Program-made: the position numbers and the translations under genes
The notes under the pieces: generated by a model
Seen by the model: only the letters and a program-made list of their open reading frames with translations
What the model was told of the DNA's origin: nothing
Database searches by the model: none
Assembly (NCBI GenBank): GCA_933228895.1
Contig: OW121858.1
Location: 34,495,859-34,559,858, forward strand
DNA from: Platycnemis pennipes
Taxonomy: Eukaryota; Arthropoda; Insecta; Odonata; Platycnemididae
DNA: 64,000 nt
Reading direction: 5' to 3'
Shown here: in pieces, positions 29,297 through 43,574 of the stretch
Layout: every line of letters begins with the position of its first letter
Position numbering within the stretch: position 1 is the first letter of the stretch

Positions 29297-32200
29297 AGCA
29301 CTCTCCTGGAGACGCAAAGCAATGAAGGACTAAAATGAAATGGTTTGTGAGTTATTTCACTTTTCCCTAAGAGAACTAATTAGTACTCATCGTGGAAAAG
29401 GTCGACCTACATATTTCCATAAGAACAAGAAAATTTTCTTATTTAAAGGAAGTCTTTGGCTAGCTTGTAATTTAAGGCAGATTAAAGCACTCTCCTGGAG
29501 ACGCAAAGCAATGAAGGACAAAATTGAAATGGTTTGTGAGTTATTTCACTTTTCCCTAAGAGAACTAATAAGTACTCATCGTGGAAAGGGTCGACATACA
29601 TGATCCCATAACTACAAGAAAATTTTCTTATTTGAAGGGAGTCTTTGGTTGGCTTGTAATTTTAAGCAGAATTAAGCACTCTCCTGATGACGCATAGCAA
29701 TGAAGGACTAAAATGAAATGGTTTGTGAGTTATTTCATTTTTCCCTAGGGGAACTAAATAGTACTCATCGTGCAAAGGGTCGACCTACATGATCCCTCAA
29801 GAACAAGAAAATTTTCTTATTTAAAGGAAGTCTTTGGTTAGCTTGTAATTTAAGGCAGATTAAAGCACTCTCCTGGAGACGCAAAGCAATGAAGGACAAA
29901 ATTGAAATGGTTTGTGAGTTATTTCACTTTTCCCTAAGAGAACTAATAAGCACTCATCGTGGAAAAGGTCGACCTACATGAACCCATAAGAACAAGAAAA
30001 TTTTCTTATTTAAAGGGAGTCTTTGGTTGGCTCGTAATTTTAAGCAGAATTAAGCACTCTCCTGGTGACGCATAGCAATGAAGGACAAAAATGAAATGGT
30101 TTGTGAGTTATTTCACTTTTCCCTAAGAGAACTAATTAGTACTCATCGTGCAAAGGGTCGACCTACATGATCCCTCAACAACAAGAAAATTTTCTTATTT
30201 AAAGGAAGTCTTTGGTTAGCTTGTAATTTAAGGCAGATTAAAGCACTCTCCTGGAGACGCAAAGCAATGAAGGACAAAATTGAAATGGTTTGTGAGTTAT
30301 TTCACTTTTCCCTAAGAGAACTAATAAGCACTCATCGTGGAAAAGGTCGACCTACATGATCCCATAAGAACAAGAAAATTTTCTTATTTAAAGGAAGTCT
30401 TTGGTTAGCTTGTAATTTAAGGCAGATTAAAGCACTCTCCTGGAGACGCAAAGCAATGAAAGACAAAATTGAAATGGTTTGTGAGGTATTTCACTTTTCC
30501 CTAAGAGAACTAATAAGTACTCATCGTGGAAAAGGTCGACCTACATGATCCCATAAGAACAAGAAAATTTTCTTATTTAAAGGAAGTCTTTGGTTAGCTT
30601 GTAATTTAAGGCAGATTAAAGCACTCTCCTGGAGACGCAAAGCAATGAAGGACAAAATTAAATGGTTTGTGAGTTATTTCACTTTTCCCTAAGAGAACTA
30701 ATAAGTACTCATCGTGGAAAAGGTCGACCTACATGATCCCATAAGAACAAGAAAATTTTCTTATTTAAAGGAAGTCTTTGGTTAGCTTGTAATTTAAGGC
30801 AGATTAAAGCACTCTCCTGGAGACGCAAAGCAATGAAGGACAAAATTGAAATGGTTTGTGAGGTATTTCACTTTTCCCTAAGAGAACTAATAAGTACTCA
30901 TCGTGGAAAAGGTCGACCTACATGATCCCATAAGAACAAGAAAATTTTCTAATTATAAGGAAGTCTTTGGTTAGCTTGTAATTTAAGGCAGATTAAAGCA
31001 CTCTCCTGGAGATGCAAAGCAATGAAGGACAAAATTGAAATGGTTTGTGAGTTATTTCACTTTTCCCTAAGAGAATTAATTAGTGCTCATCTAAGTAACT
31101 CATCGTGCAAAGGGTCGACCTACATGATCCCTCAAGAACAAGAAAATTTTCTTATTTAAAGGAAGTCTTTGGTTAGCTTGTAATTTAAGGCAGATTAAAG
31201 CAAACTCCTGGAGACGCAAAGCAATGAAGGACAAAATTAAAATGGTTTGTGAGTTATTTCACTTTTCCCTAAGAGAACTAATTAGTACTCATCGTGCAAA
31301 GGGTCGACCTACATGATCCCTCAAGAACAAGAAAATTTTCTTATTTAAAGGAAGTCTTTGGTTAGCTTGTAATTTAAGGCAGATTAAAGCACTCTCCTGG
31401 AGACGCAAAGCAATGAAGGACAAAATTGAAATGGTTTGTGAGTTATTTCACTTTTTCCTAAGAGAACTAATAAGTACTCATCGTGGAAAAGGTCGACCTA
31501 CATGATCCCATAAGAACAAGAAAATTTTTTTATTTAAAGGAAGTCTTTGGTTGGCTCGTAATTTTAAGCAGAATTAAGCACTCTCCTGGGGACGCATAGC
31601 AATGAAGGACTAAAATGATATGGTTTGTGAGTTATTTCACTTTTCCCTAGGGGAACTAATTACTACTCATCGTGGAAACGGTCGACCTAATTGATTCCTT
31701 TTGCACAAGAAAATGTTCTTATTTAAAGGAAGTCTTTGGTTAGTTTGTAATTTTAAGCAGAATTAAGCACTCTCCTGGAGACGCATAGCAATGAAGGAAT
31801 AAAATGAAATGGTATGTGAGTTATTTCACTTTTCCCTAGGGGAACTAATTAGTACTCATCGTGCAAAGGGTCGACCTACATGAATCCGCAAGAACAAGAA
31901 AATTTTCTTATTTAAAGGAAGTCTTTGGTTAGCTTGTAATTTAAGGCAGATTAAAGCACTCTCCTGGAGACGCAAAGCAATGAAGGACAAAATTGAAATG
32001 GTTTGTGAGTTATTTCACTTTTCCCTAAGAGAACTAATAAGTACTCATCGTGGAAAAGGTCGACCTACATGATCCCATAAGAACAAGAAAATAATCTTAT
32101 TTAAAGGGAGTCTTTGGTTGGCTCGTAATTTTAAGCAGAATTAAGCACTCTCCTGGTGACGCATAGCAATGAAGGACTAAAATGAAATGGTTTGTGAGTT

Positions 32201-35200
32201 ATTTCACTTTTCCCTAAGAGAACTAATTAGTACTCATCGTACAAAGGGTCGACCTACATGATCCCTCAAGAACAAGAAAATTTTCTTATTTAAAGGAAGT
32301 CTTTGGTTAGCTTGTAATTTAAGGCAGATTAAAGCACTCTCCTGGAGACGCAAAGCAATGAAGGACAAAATTGAAATGGTTTGTAAGTTATTTCACTTTT
32401 CCCTAAGAGAACTAATAAGTACTCATCGTGGAAAAGGTCGACTTATATGATCCCATAAGAACAAGAAAATTTTCTTATTTAAAGGGAGTCTTTGGTTGGC
32501 TCGTAATTTTTAGCAGAATTAAGCACTCTCCTGGTGACGCATAGCAATGAAGGACTAAAATGAAATGGTTTGTGAGTTATTTCACTTTTCCCTAAGAGAA
32601 CTAATTAGTACTCATCGTGCAAAGGGTCGACCTACATGATCCCTCAAGAACAAGAAAATTTTCTTATTTAAAGGAAGTCTTTGGTTAGCTTGTAATTTAA
32701 GGCAGATTAAAGCACTCTCCTGGAGACGCAAAGCAATGAAGGACAAAATTGAAATGGTTTGTGAGTTATTTCACTTTTCCCTAAGAGAACTAATAAGTAC
32801 TCATCGCGGAAAAGGTCGACCTACATGATCCCATAAGAACAAGAAAATTTTCTTATTTAAAGGAAGTCTTTGGTAAGTTTGTAATTTTAAGCAGAATTAC
32901 GCACTCTCCTGGAGACGCATAGCAACGAAGGACTAAAATGAAATGGTTTGTGAAATATTTCACTTTTCCCTAGGAAAACTAATTAGTACTCATCGTGGAA
33001 AGGGTCGACCTACATGATCCCTCAAAAACAAGAAAATATTCTTATTTAAAGGGAGTCTTTGGTTGGCTTGTAATTTTAAGCAGAATTAAGCACTCTCCTG
33101 GTGACGCATAGCAATGAAGGACTAAAATGATATGGTTTGTGAGTTATTTCACTTTTCCCTAGGGGAACTAATTAGTACTCATCGTGGAAACGGTCGACCT
33201 AATTGATTCCTTTTGCACAAGAAAATGTTCTTATTTAAAGGAAGTCTTTGGTTGGCTTGTAATTTTAAGCAGAATTAAGCACTCTCCTGGAGACGCATAG
33301 CAATGAAGGCCTAAAATGAAATGGTTTGTGAGTTATTTCACTTTTCCCTAAGAGAACTAATAAGTACTCATCGTGGAAAGGGTCGACCTACATGATCCCA
33401 TAAGAACAAGAAAATTTTCTTATTTGAAGGGAGTCTTTGGTTGGCTTGTAATTTTAAGCAGAATTAAGCACTCTCCTGATGACGCATAGCAATGAAGTTC
33501 TAAAATGAAATGGTTTGTGAGTTATTTCACTTTTCTCTAAGAGAACTAATAAGTACCCATCGTGGAAAGGGTCGACCTACATGATCCCATAAGAACAAGA
33601 AAATTTTCTTATTTGAAGGGAGTCTTTGGTTGGCATGTAATTTTAAGCAGAATTAAGCACTCTCCTGGAGACACAAAGCAATGAAGGACAAAATTGAAAT
33701 GGTTTGTGAGTTATTTCACTTTTCCCTAAGAGAACTAATAAGTACTCATCGTGGAAAAGGTCGACCTACATGATCCCATAAGAACAAGAAAATTTTATTA
33801 TTTAAAGGGAGTCTTTGTTTGGCTCGTAATTTTAAGCAGAATTAAGCACTCTCCTGGTGATGCATAGCAATGAAGGACTAAAATGAAATGGTTTGTGAGT
33901 TATTTCATTTTTCCCTAGGGGAACTAATTAGTACTCATCGTGGAAAGGGTCGACCTACATGATCCCTTATGCACAAGAAAATTTTCTTATTTAAAGGAAG
34001 TCTTTGGTTAGTTTGTAATTTTAAGCAGAATTACGCACTCTCCTGGAGACGCATAGCAATGAAGGACTAAAATGAAATGGTTTGTGAGTTATTTCACTTT
34101 TCCTTAGGGGAACTGATTAGTACTCATCGTGGAAAGGGTCGACCTACATGATCCCTCAAGTACAAGAAAATATTCTTATTTAAAGGGAGTCTTTGGTTGG
34201 CTTGTAATTTTAAGCAGAATTAAGCACTCTCCTATTGACGCATAGCAATGAAGGACTAAAATGATATGGCTTGTGAGTTATTTCACTTTTCCCTAGGGGA
34301 ACTAATTAGTACTCATCGTGGAAACGGTCGACCTAATTGATTCCTTTTGCACAAGAAAATGTTCTTATTTAAAGGAAGTCTTTGGTTAGTTTGTAATTTT
34401 AAGCAGAATTAAGCACTCTCCTGGAGACGCATAGCAATGAAGGAATAAAATGAAATGGTTTGTGAGTTATTTCACTTTTCCCTAGGGGAACTAATCAGTA
34501 CTCATCGTGGAAAGGGTCGACGTACATGATCCCTCAAGAACAAGAAAATTTCCTTATTTAAAGGGAGTCTTTGGTTGGCTTGTAATTTTAAGCAGAATTA
34601 AGCACTCTCCTGGAGACGCATAGCAATGAAGGACTAAAATGAAATGGTTTGTGAGTGATTTCACTTTTCCCTATAGGAACTAATTAGTACTCATCGTGGA
34701 AAGGGTCGACCTACATGATCCCTCAAGAACAAGAAAATTTTCTTATTTAAAGGGAGTCTTTGGTTGGCTTGTAATTTTAAGCAGAATTAAGCACTCTCCT
34801 GGAGACGCATAGCAATGAAGGCCTAAAATGAAATGGTTTGTGAGTTATTTCACTTTTCCCTAAGAGAACTAATAAGTACTCATCGTGGAAAGGGTCGACC
34901 TACATGATCCCATAAGAACAAGAAAATTTTCTTATTTGAAGGGAGTCTTTGGTTGGCTTGTAATTTTAAGCAGAATTAAGCACTCTCCTGATGACGCATA
35001 GCAATGAAGTTCTAAAATGAAATGGTTTGTGAGTTATTTTACTTTTCCCTAAGAGAACTAATAAGTACTCATCGTGGAAAGGGTCGACCTACATGATCCC
35101 ATAAGAACAAGAAAATTTTCTTATTTAAAGGGAGTCTTCTGTTGGCTTGTAATTTTAAGCAGAATTAAGCACTCTCCTGATGACGCAAAGCAATGAAGGA

Positions 35201-35849
35201 CAAAATTGAAATGGTTTGTGAGTTATTTCACTTTTCCCTAAGAGAACTAATAAGTACTCATCGTGGAAAAGGTCGACCTACATGATCCCATAAGAACAAG
35301 AAAATTTTCTTATTTAAAGGGAGTCTTTGTTTGGCATGTAATTTTAAGCAGAATTAAGCACTCTCCTGGTGACGCATAGCAATGAAGGACTAAAATGAAA
35401 TGGTTTGTGAGTTATTTCATTTTTCCCTAGGGGAACTAATTAGTACTCATCGTGGAAAGGGTCGACCTACATGATCCCTTATGCACAAGAAAATTTTCTT
35501 ATTTAAAGGAAGTCTTTGGTTAGTTTGTAATTTTAAGCAGAATTACGCACTCTCCTGGAGACGCATAGCAATGAAGGACTAAAATGAAATGGTTTGTGAG
35601 TTATTTCACTATTCCCTAGGGGAACTAATTAGTACTCATCGTGGAAAGGGTCGACGTACATGATCCCTCAAGAACAAGAAAATATTCTTATTTAAAGGGA
35701 GTCTTTGGTTGGCTTGTAATTTTAAGCAGAATTAAGCACTCTCCTGGTGACGCATAGCAATGAAGGACTAAAATGATATGGTTTGTGAGTTATTTCACTT
35801 TTCCCTAGGGGAACTAATTAGTACTCATCGTGGAAACGGTCGACCTAAT

Positions 35850-38800
35850 TTATTCCTTTTGCACAAGAAAATGTTCTTATTTAAAGGAAGTCTTTGGTTA
35901 GTTTGTAATTTTAAGCAGAATTAAGCACTCTCCTGGAGACGCATAGCAATGAAGGACTAAAATGAAATGGTTTGTGAGTTATTTCACTATTCCTTAGGGG
36001 AACTGATTAGTACTCATCGTGGAAAGGGTCGACCTACATGATCCCTCAAGTACAAGAAAATATTCTTATTTAAAGGGAGTCTTTGGTTGGCTTGTAATTT
36101 TAAGCAGAATTAAGCACTCTCCTGGTGACGCATAGCAATGAAGGACTAAAATGATATGGTTTGTGAGTTATTTCACTTTTTCCTAGGGGAACTAATTAGT
36201 ACTCATCGTGGAAACGGTCGACCTAATTGATTCCTTTTGCACAAGAAAATGTTCTTATTTAAAGGAAGTCTTTGGTTAGTTTGTAATTTTAAGCAGAATT
36301 AAGCACTCTCCTGGAGACGCATAGCAATGAAGGAATAAAATGAAATGGTTTGTGAGTTATTTCACTTTTCCCTAGGGGAACTAATCAGTACTCATCGTGG
36401 AAAGGGTCGACGTACATGATCCCTCAAGAACAAGAAAATTTTCTTATTTAAAGGGAGTCTTTGGTTGGCTTGTAATTTTAAGCAGAATTAAGCACTCTCC
36501 TGGAGACGCATAGCAATGAAGGACTAAAATGAAATGGTTTGTGAGTTATTTCACTTTTCCCTAGGGGAACTAATCAGTACTCATCGTGGAAACGGTCGAC
36601 CTAATTGATTCCTTTTGCACAAGAAAATGTTCTTATTTAAAGGAAGTCTTTGGTTAGTTTGGAATTTTAAGCAGAATTAAGCACTCTCCTGGAGACGCAT
36701 AGCAATGAAGGAATAAAATGAAATGGTTTGTGAGTTATTTCACTTTTCCCTAGGGGAACTAATCAGTACTCATCGTGGAAAGGGTCGACGTACATGATCC
36801 CTCAAGAACAAGAAAATTTTCTTATTTAAAGGGAGTCTTTGGTTGGCTTGTAATTTTAAGCAGAATTAAGCACTCTCCTGGAGACGCATAGCAATGAAGG
36901 ACTAAAATGAAATGGTTTGTGAGTTATTTCACTTTTCCCTATAGGAACTAAATAGTACTCATCGTGGAAAGGGTCGACCTACATGATCCCTCAAGAACAA
37001 GAAAATTTTCTTATTTAAAGGGAGTCTTTGGTTGGCTTGTAATTTTAAGCAGAATTAAGCACTCTCCTGGAGACGCATAGCAATGAAGGCCTAAAATGAA
37101 ATGGTTTGTGAGTTACTTCACTTTTCCCTAAGAGAACTAATAAGTACTCATCGTGGAAAGGGTCGACCTACATGATCCCATAAGAACAAGAAAATTTTCT
37201 TATTTGAAGGGAGTCTTTGGTTGGCTTGTAATTTTAAGCAGAATTAAGCACTCTCCTGATGACGCATAGCAATGAAGTTCTAAAATGAAATGGTTTGTGA
37301 GTTATTTTACTTTTCCCTAAGAGAACTAATAAGTACTCATCGTGGAAAGGGTCGACCTACATGATCCCATAAGAACAAGAAAATTTTCTTATTTAAAGGG
37401 AGTCTTCTGTTGGCTTGTAATTTTAAGCAGAATTAAGCACTCTCCTGATGACGCAAAGCAATGAAGGACAAAATTGAAATGGTTTGTGAGTTATTTCACT
37501 TTTCCCTAAGAGAACTAATAAGTACTCATCGTGGAAAAGGTCGACCTACATGATCCCATAAGAACAAGAAAATTTTCTTATTTAAAGGGAGTCTTTGTTT
37601 GGCATGTAATTTTAAGCAGAATTAAGCACTCTCCTGGTGACGCATAGCAATGAAGGACTAAAATGAAATGGTTTGTGAGTTATTTCATTTTTCCCTAGGG
37701 GAACTAATTAGTACTCATCGTGGAAAGGGTCGACCTACATGATCCCTCAAGAACAAGAAAATATTCTTATTTAAAGGGAGTCTTTGGTTGGCTTGTAATT
37801 TTAAGCAGAATTAAGCACTCTCCTGGTGACGCATAGCAATGAAGGACTAAAATGATATGGTTTGTGAGTTATTTCACTTTTCCCTAGGGGAACTAATTAG
37901 TACTCATCGTGGAAACGGTCGACCTAATTTATTCCTTTTGCACAAGAAAATGTTCTTATTCAAAGGAAGTATTTGGTTAGTGTGTAATTTTAAGCAGAAT
38001 TAAGCACTCTCCTGGAGACGCATAGCAATGAAGGACTAAAATGAAATGGTTTGTGAGATATTTTACTTTTCCCTAGGGGAACTAATTAATACTCATCGTG
38101 GAAAGGGTCGACCTACATGATCCCTCAAGAACAAGAAAATTTTCTTATTTAAAGGGAGTCTTTGGTTGGCTTGTAATTTTAAGCAGAATTAAGAACTCTC
38201 CTGATGACGCATAGCAATGAAGGACTAAAATGAAATGGTATGTGAGTTATTTCATTTTTCCCTAGGGGAACTAATTAGTACTCATCGTGGAAAGGGTCGA
38301 CCTACATGATCCCTCAGAAACAAGAAAATATTCTTATTTAAAGGAAGTCTTTGTTTAGTATGTAATTTTAAGCAGAATAAAGCACTCTCCTGGAGACGCA
38401 TAGCAATGAAGGACTGAAACGAAATGATTTGTGAGTTATTTTACTTTTCCCTAGAGGAACTAATTAGTACTTATCGTGGAAAGGGTCGACCGACATGATC
38501 CCTCAAGAACAAGAAAATTTTCTTATTTAAAGGGAGTCGTTGGTTAGCTTATAATTTTAAGCAGAATTATGCACTCTCCTGGAGACGCATAGGAATGAAG
38601 GACTAAAATGAAATGGTTTGTGAGTTATTTCACTTTTCCCTAGGGGAACTAATTAGTACTCATCGTGGAAAGGGTCGACCTACATGATCCCTCAAGAACA
38701 AGAAAATTTTCTTATTTAAAGGAAGTCTTTGGTTAGCTTGTAATTTAAGGCAGATTAAAGCAAACTCCTGGAGACGCAAAGCAATGAAGGAAAAAATTGA

Positions 38801-41800
38801 AATGGTTTGTGAGTTATTTCACTTTTCCCTAAGAGAACTAATTAGTACTCATCGTGCAAAGGGTCGACCTACATGATCCCTCAAGAACAAGAAAATTTTC
38901 TTATTTAAAGGAAGTCTTTGGTTAGCTTGTAATTTAAGGCAGATTAAAGCACTCTCCTGGAGAAGCAAAGCAATGAAGGACAAAATTGAAATGGTTTGTG
39001 AGTTATTTCACTTTTCCCTAAGAGAACTAATAAGTACTCATCGTGGAAAAGGTCGACCTACATGATCCCATAAGAACAAGAAAATTTTTTTATTTAAAGA
39101 GAGTCTTTGGTTGGCTCGTAATTTTAAGCATAATTAAGCACTCTCCTGGGGACGCATAGCAATGAAGGACTAAAATGATATGGTTTGTGAGTTATTTCAC
39201 TTTTCCCTAGGGGAACTAATTACTACTCATCGTGGAAACGGTCGACCTAATTGATTCCTTTTGCACAAGAAAATGTTCTTATTTAAAGGAAGTCTTTGGT
39301 TAGTTTGTAATTTTAAGCAGAATTAAGCACTCTCCTGGAGACGCATAGCAATGAAGGAATAAAATGAAATGGTATGTGAGTTATTTCACTTTTCCCTAGG
39401 GGAACTAATTAGTACTCATCGTGCAAAGGGTCGACCTACATGAATCCGCAAGAACAAGAAAATTTTCTTATTTAAAGGAAGTCTTTGGTTAGCTTGTAAT
39501 TTAAGGCAGATTAAAGCACTCTCCTGGAGACGCAAAGCAATGAAGGACAAAATTGAAATGGTTTGTGAGTTATTTCACTTTTCCCTAAGAGAACTAATAA
39601 GTACTCATCGTGGAAAAGGTCGACCTACATGATCCCATAAAAACAAGAAAATTTTCATATTTAAAGGGAGTCTTTGGTTGGCTCGTAATTTTAAGCAGAA
39701 TTAAGCACTCTCCTGGTGACGCATAGCAATGAAGGACTAAAATGAAATGGTTTGTGAGTTATTTCACTTTTCCCTAAGAGAACTAATTAGTACTCATCGT
39801 ACAAAGGGTCGACCTACATGATCCCTCAAGAACAAGAAAATTTTCTTATTTAAAGGAAGTCTTTGGTTAGCTTGTAATTTAAGGCAGATTAAAGCATTCT
39901 CCTGGAGAGGCAAAGCAATGAAGGACAAAATTGAAATGGTTTGTAAGTTATTTCACTTTTCCCTAAGAGAACTAATAAGTACTCATCGTGGAAAAGGTCG
40001 ACCTACATGATCCCTCAAGAACAAGAAAATTTTCTTATTTAAAGGGAGTCTTTGGTTGGCTTGTAATTTTAAGCAGAATTAAGCACTCTCCTGGAGACGC
40101 ATAGCAATGAAGGCCTAAAATGAAATGGTTTGTGAGTTATTTCACTTTTCCCTAAGAGAACTAATAAGTACTCATCGTGGAAAGGGTCGATCTACATGAT
40201 CCCATAAGAACAAGAAAATTTTCTTATTTGAAGGGAGTCTTTGGTTGGCTTGTAATTTTAAGCAGAATTAAGCACTCTCCTGATGACGCATAGCAATGAA
40301 GTTCTAAAATGAAATGGTTTGTGAGTTATTTTACTTTTCCCTAAGAGAACTAATAAGTACTCATCGTGGAAAGGGTCGACCTACATGATCCCATAAGAAC
40401 AAGAAAATTTTCCTATTTGAAGGGAGTCTTCTGTTGGCTTGTAATTTTAAGCAGAATTAAGCACTCTCCTGATGACGCAAAGCAATGAAGGACAAAATTG
40501 AAATGGTTTGTGAGTTATTTCACTTTTCCCTAAGAGAACTAATAAGTACTCATCGTGGAAAAGGTCGACCTACATGATCCCATAAGAACAAGAAAATTTT
40601 CTTATTTAAAGGGAGTCTTTGTTTGGCATGTAATTTTAAGCAGAATTAAGCACTCTCCTGGTGACGCATAGCAATGAAGGACTAAAATGAAATGGTTTGT
40701 GAGTTATTTCATTTTTCCCTAGGGGAACTAATTAGTACTCATCGTGGAAAGGGTCGACCTACATAATCCCTTATGCACAAGAAAATTTTCTTATTTAAAG
40801 GAAGTCTTTGGTTAGTTTGTAATTTTAAGCAGAATTACGCACTCTCCTGGAGACGCATAGCAATGAAGGACTAAAATGAAATGGTTTGTGAGTTATTTCA
40901 CTATTCCCTAGGGGAACTAATTAGTACTCATCGTGGAAAGGGTCGACCTACATGATCCCTCAAGAACAAGAAAATATTCTTATTTAAAGGGAGTCTTTGG
41001 TTGGCTTGTAATTTTAAGCAGAATTAAGCACTCTCCTGGTGACGCATAGCAATGAAGGACTAAAATGATATGGTTTGTGAGTTATTTCACTTTTCCCTAG
41101 GGGAACTAATTAGTACTCATCGTGGAAACGGTCGACCTAATTTATTCCTTTTGCACAAGAAAATGTTCTTATTTAAAGGAAGTCTTTGGTTCGTTTGTAA
41201 TTTTAAGCAGAATTAAGCACTCTCCTGGAGACGCATAGCAATGAAGGACTAAAATGAAATGGTTTGTGAGATATTTTACTTTTCCCTAGGGGAACTAATT
41301 AATACTCATCGTGGAAAGGGTCGACCTACATGATCCCTCAGAAACAAGAAAATATTCTTATTTAAAGGAAGTCTTTGTTTAGTTTGTAATTTTAAGCAGA
41401 ATTAAGCACTCTCCTGATGACGCATAGCAATGAAGGACTAAAATGAAATGGTATGTGAGTTATTTCATTTTTCCCTAGGGGAACTAATTAGTACTCATCG
41501 TGGAAAGGGTCGACCTACATGATCCCTCAGAAACAAGAAAATATTCTTATTTAAAGGAAGTCTTTGTTTTGTTTGTAATTTTAAGCAGAATAAAGCACTC
41601 TCCTGGAGACGCATAGCAATGAAGGACTGAAATGAAATGATTTGTGAGTTATTTTACTTTTCCCTAGAGGAACTAATTAGTACTTATCGTGGAAAGGGTC
41701 GACCGACATGATCCCTCAAGAACAAGAAAATTTTCTTATTTAAAGGGAGTCGTTGGTTAGCTTATAATTTTAAGCAGAATTATGCACTCTCCTGGAGACG

Positions 41801-43574
41801 CATAGGAATGAAGGACTAAAATGAAATGGTTTGTGAGTTATTTCACTTTTCCCTAGGGGAACTAATTAGTACTCATCGTGGAAAGGGTCGACCTACATGA
41901 TCCCTCAAGAACAAGAAAATTTTCTTATTTAAAGGAAGTCTTTGGTTAGCTTGTAATTTAAGGCAGATTAAAGCAAACTCCTGGAGACGCAAAGCAATGA
42001 AGGACAAAATTGAAATGGTTTGTGAGTTATTTCACTTTTCGCTAAGAGAACTAATAAGTACTCATCGTGGAAAAGGTCGACCTACATGATCCCATAAGAA
42101 CAAGAAAATTTTTTTATTTAAAGAGAGTCTTTGGTTGGCTCGTAATTTTAAGCAGAATTAAGCACTCTCCTGGGGACGCATAGCAATGAAGGACTAAAAT
42201 GATATGGTTTGTGAGTTATTTCACTTTTCCCTAGGGGAACTAATTACTACTCATCGTGGAAACGGTCGACCTAATTGATTCCTTTTGCACAAGAAAATGT
42301 TCTTATTTAAAGGAAGTCTTTGGTTAGTTTGTAATTTTAAGCAGAATTAAGCACTCTCCTGGAGACGCATAGCAATGAAGGAATAAAATGAAATGGTATG
42401 TGAGTTATTTCACTTTTCCCTAGGGGAACTAATTAGTACTCATCGTGCAAAGGGTCGACCAACATGAATCCGCAAGAACAAGAAAATTTTCTTATTTAAA
42501 GGAAGTCTTTGGTTAGCTTGTAATTTAAGGCAGATTAAAGCACTCTCCTGGAGACGCAAAGCAATGAAGGACAAAATTGAAATGGTTTGTGAGTTATTTC
42601 ACTTTTCCCTAAGAGAACTAATAAGTACTCATCGTGGAAAAGGTCGACCTACATGATCCCATAAGAACAAGAAAATTTTCATATTTAAAGGGAGTCTTTG
42701 GTTGGCTCGTAAATTTAAGCAGAATTAAGCACTCTCCTGGTGACGCATAGCAATGAAGGACTAAAATGAAATGGTATGTGAGTTATTTCATTTTTCCCTA
42801 GGGGAACTAATTAGTACTCATCGTGGAAAGGGTCGACCTACATGATCCCTCAGAAACAAGAAAATATTCTTATTTAAAGGAAGTCTTTGTTTAGTATGTA
42901 ATTTTAAGCAGAATAAAGCACTCTCCTGGAGACGCAAAGCAATGAAGGACAAAATTGAAATGGTTTGTAAGTTATTTCACTTTTCCCTAAGAGAACTAAT
43001 AAGTACTCATCGTGGAAAAGGTCGACCTACATGATCCCATAAGAACAAGAAAATTTTCTTATTTAAAGGGAGTCTTTGGTTGGCTCGTAATTTTAAGCAG
43101 AATTAAGCACTCTCCTGGTGACGCATAGCAATGAAGGACTAAAATGAAATGGTTTGTGAGTTATTTCACTTTTCCCTAAGAGAACTAATTAGTACTCATC
43201 GTGCAAAGGGTCGACCTACATGATCCCTCAAGAACAAGAAAATTTTCTTATTTAAAGGAAGTCTTTGGTTAGCTTGTAATTTAAGGCAGATTAAAGCACT
43301 CTCCTGGAGACGCAAAGCAATGAAGGACAAAATTGAAATGGTTTGTGAGTTATTTCACTTTTCCCTAAGAGAACTAATAAGTACTCATCGTGGAAAAGGT
43401 CGACCTACATGATCCCATAAGAACAAGAAAATTTTCTTATTTAAAGGGAGTCTTTGGTTGGCTCGTAATTTTAAGCAGAATTAAGCACTCTCCTGGTGAC
43501 GCATAGCAATGAAGTACTAAAATGAAATGGTTTGTGAGTTATTTCATTTTTCCCTAGGGGAACTAATTAGCACT
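35850..43574 (+). repeat. Satellite block duplicated ~20.5-21 kb downstream (left copy)
   Basis: Rare monomer variants occur in the same order here and at 56650-64000. Examples are CTACATAATCCCTTATGC at 40759 and 61751, TGAATCCGCAAGAAC at 39441 and 60433, and GAAGTACTAAAATG at 43511 and 63937. The offset steps between 110, 111, 110 and 108 monomers (plus a 13-14 bp constant), so whole units were gained or lost. Confidence 0.75.
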
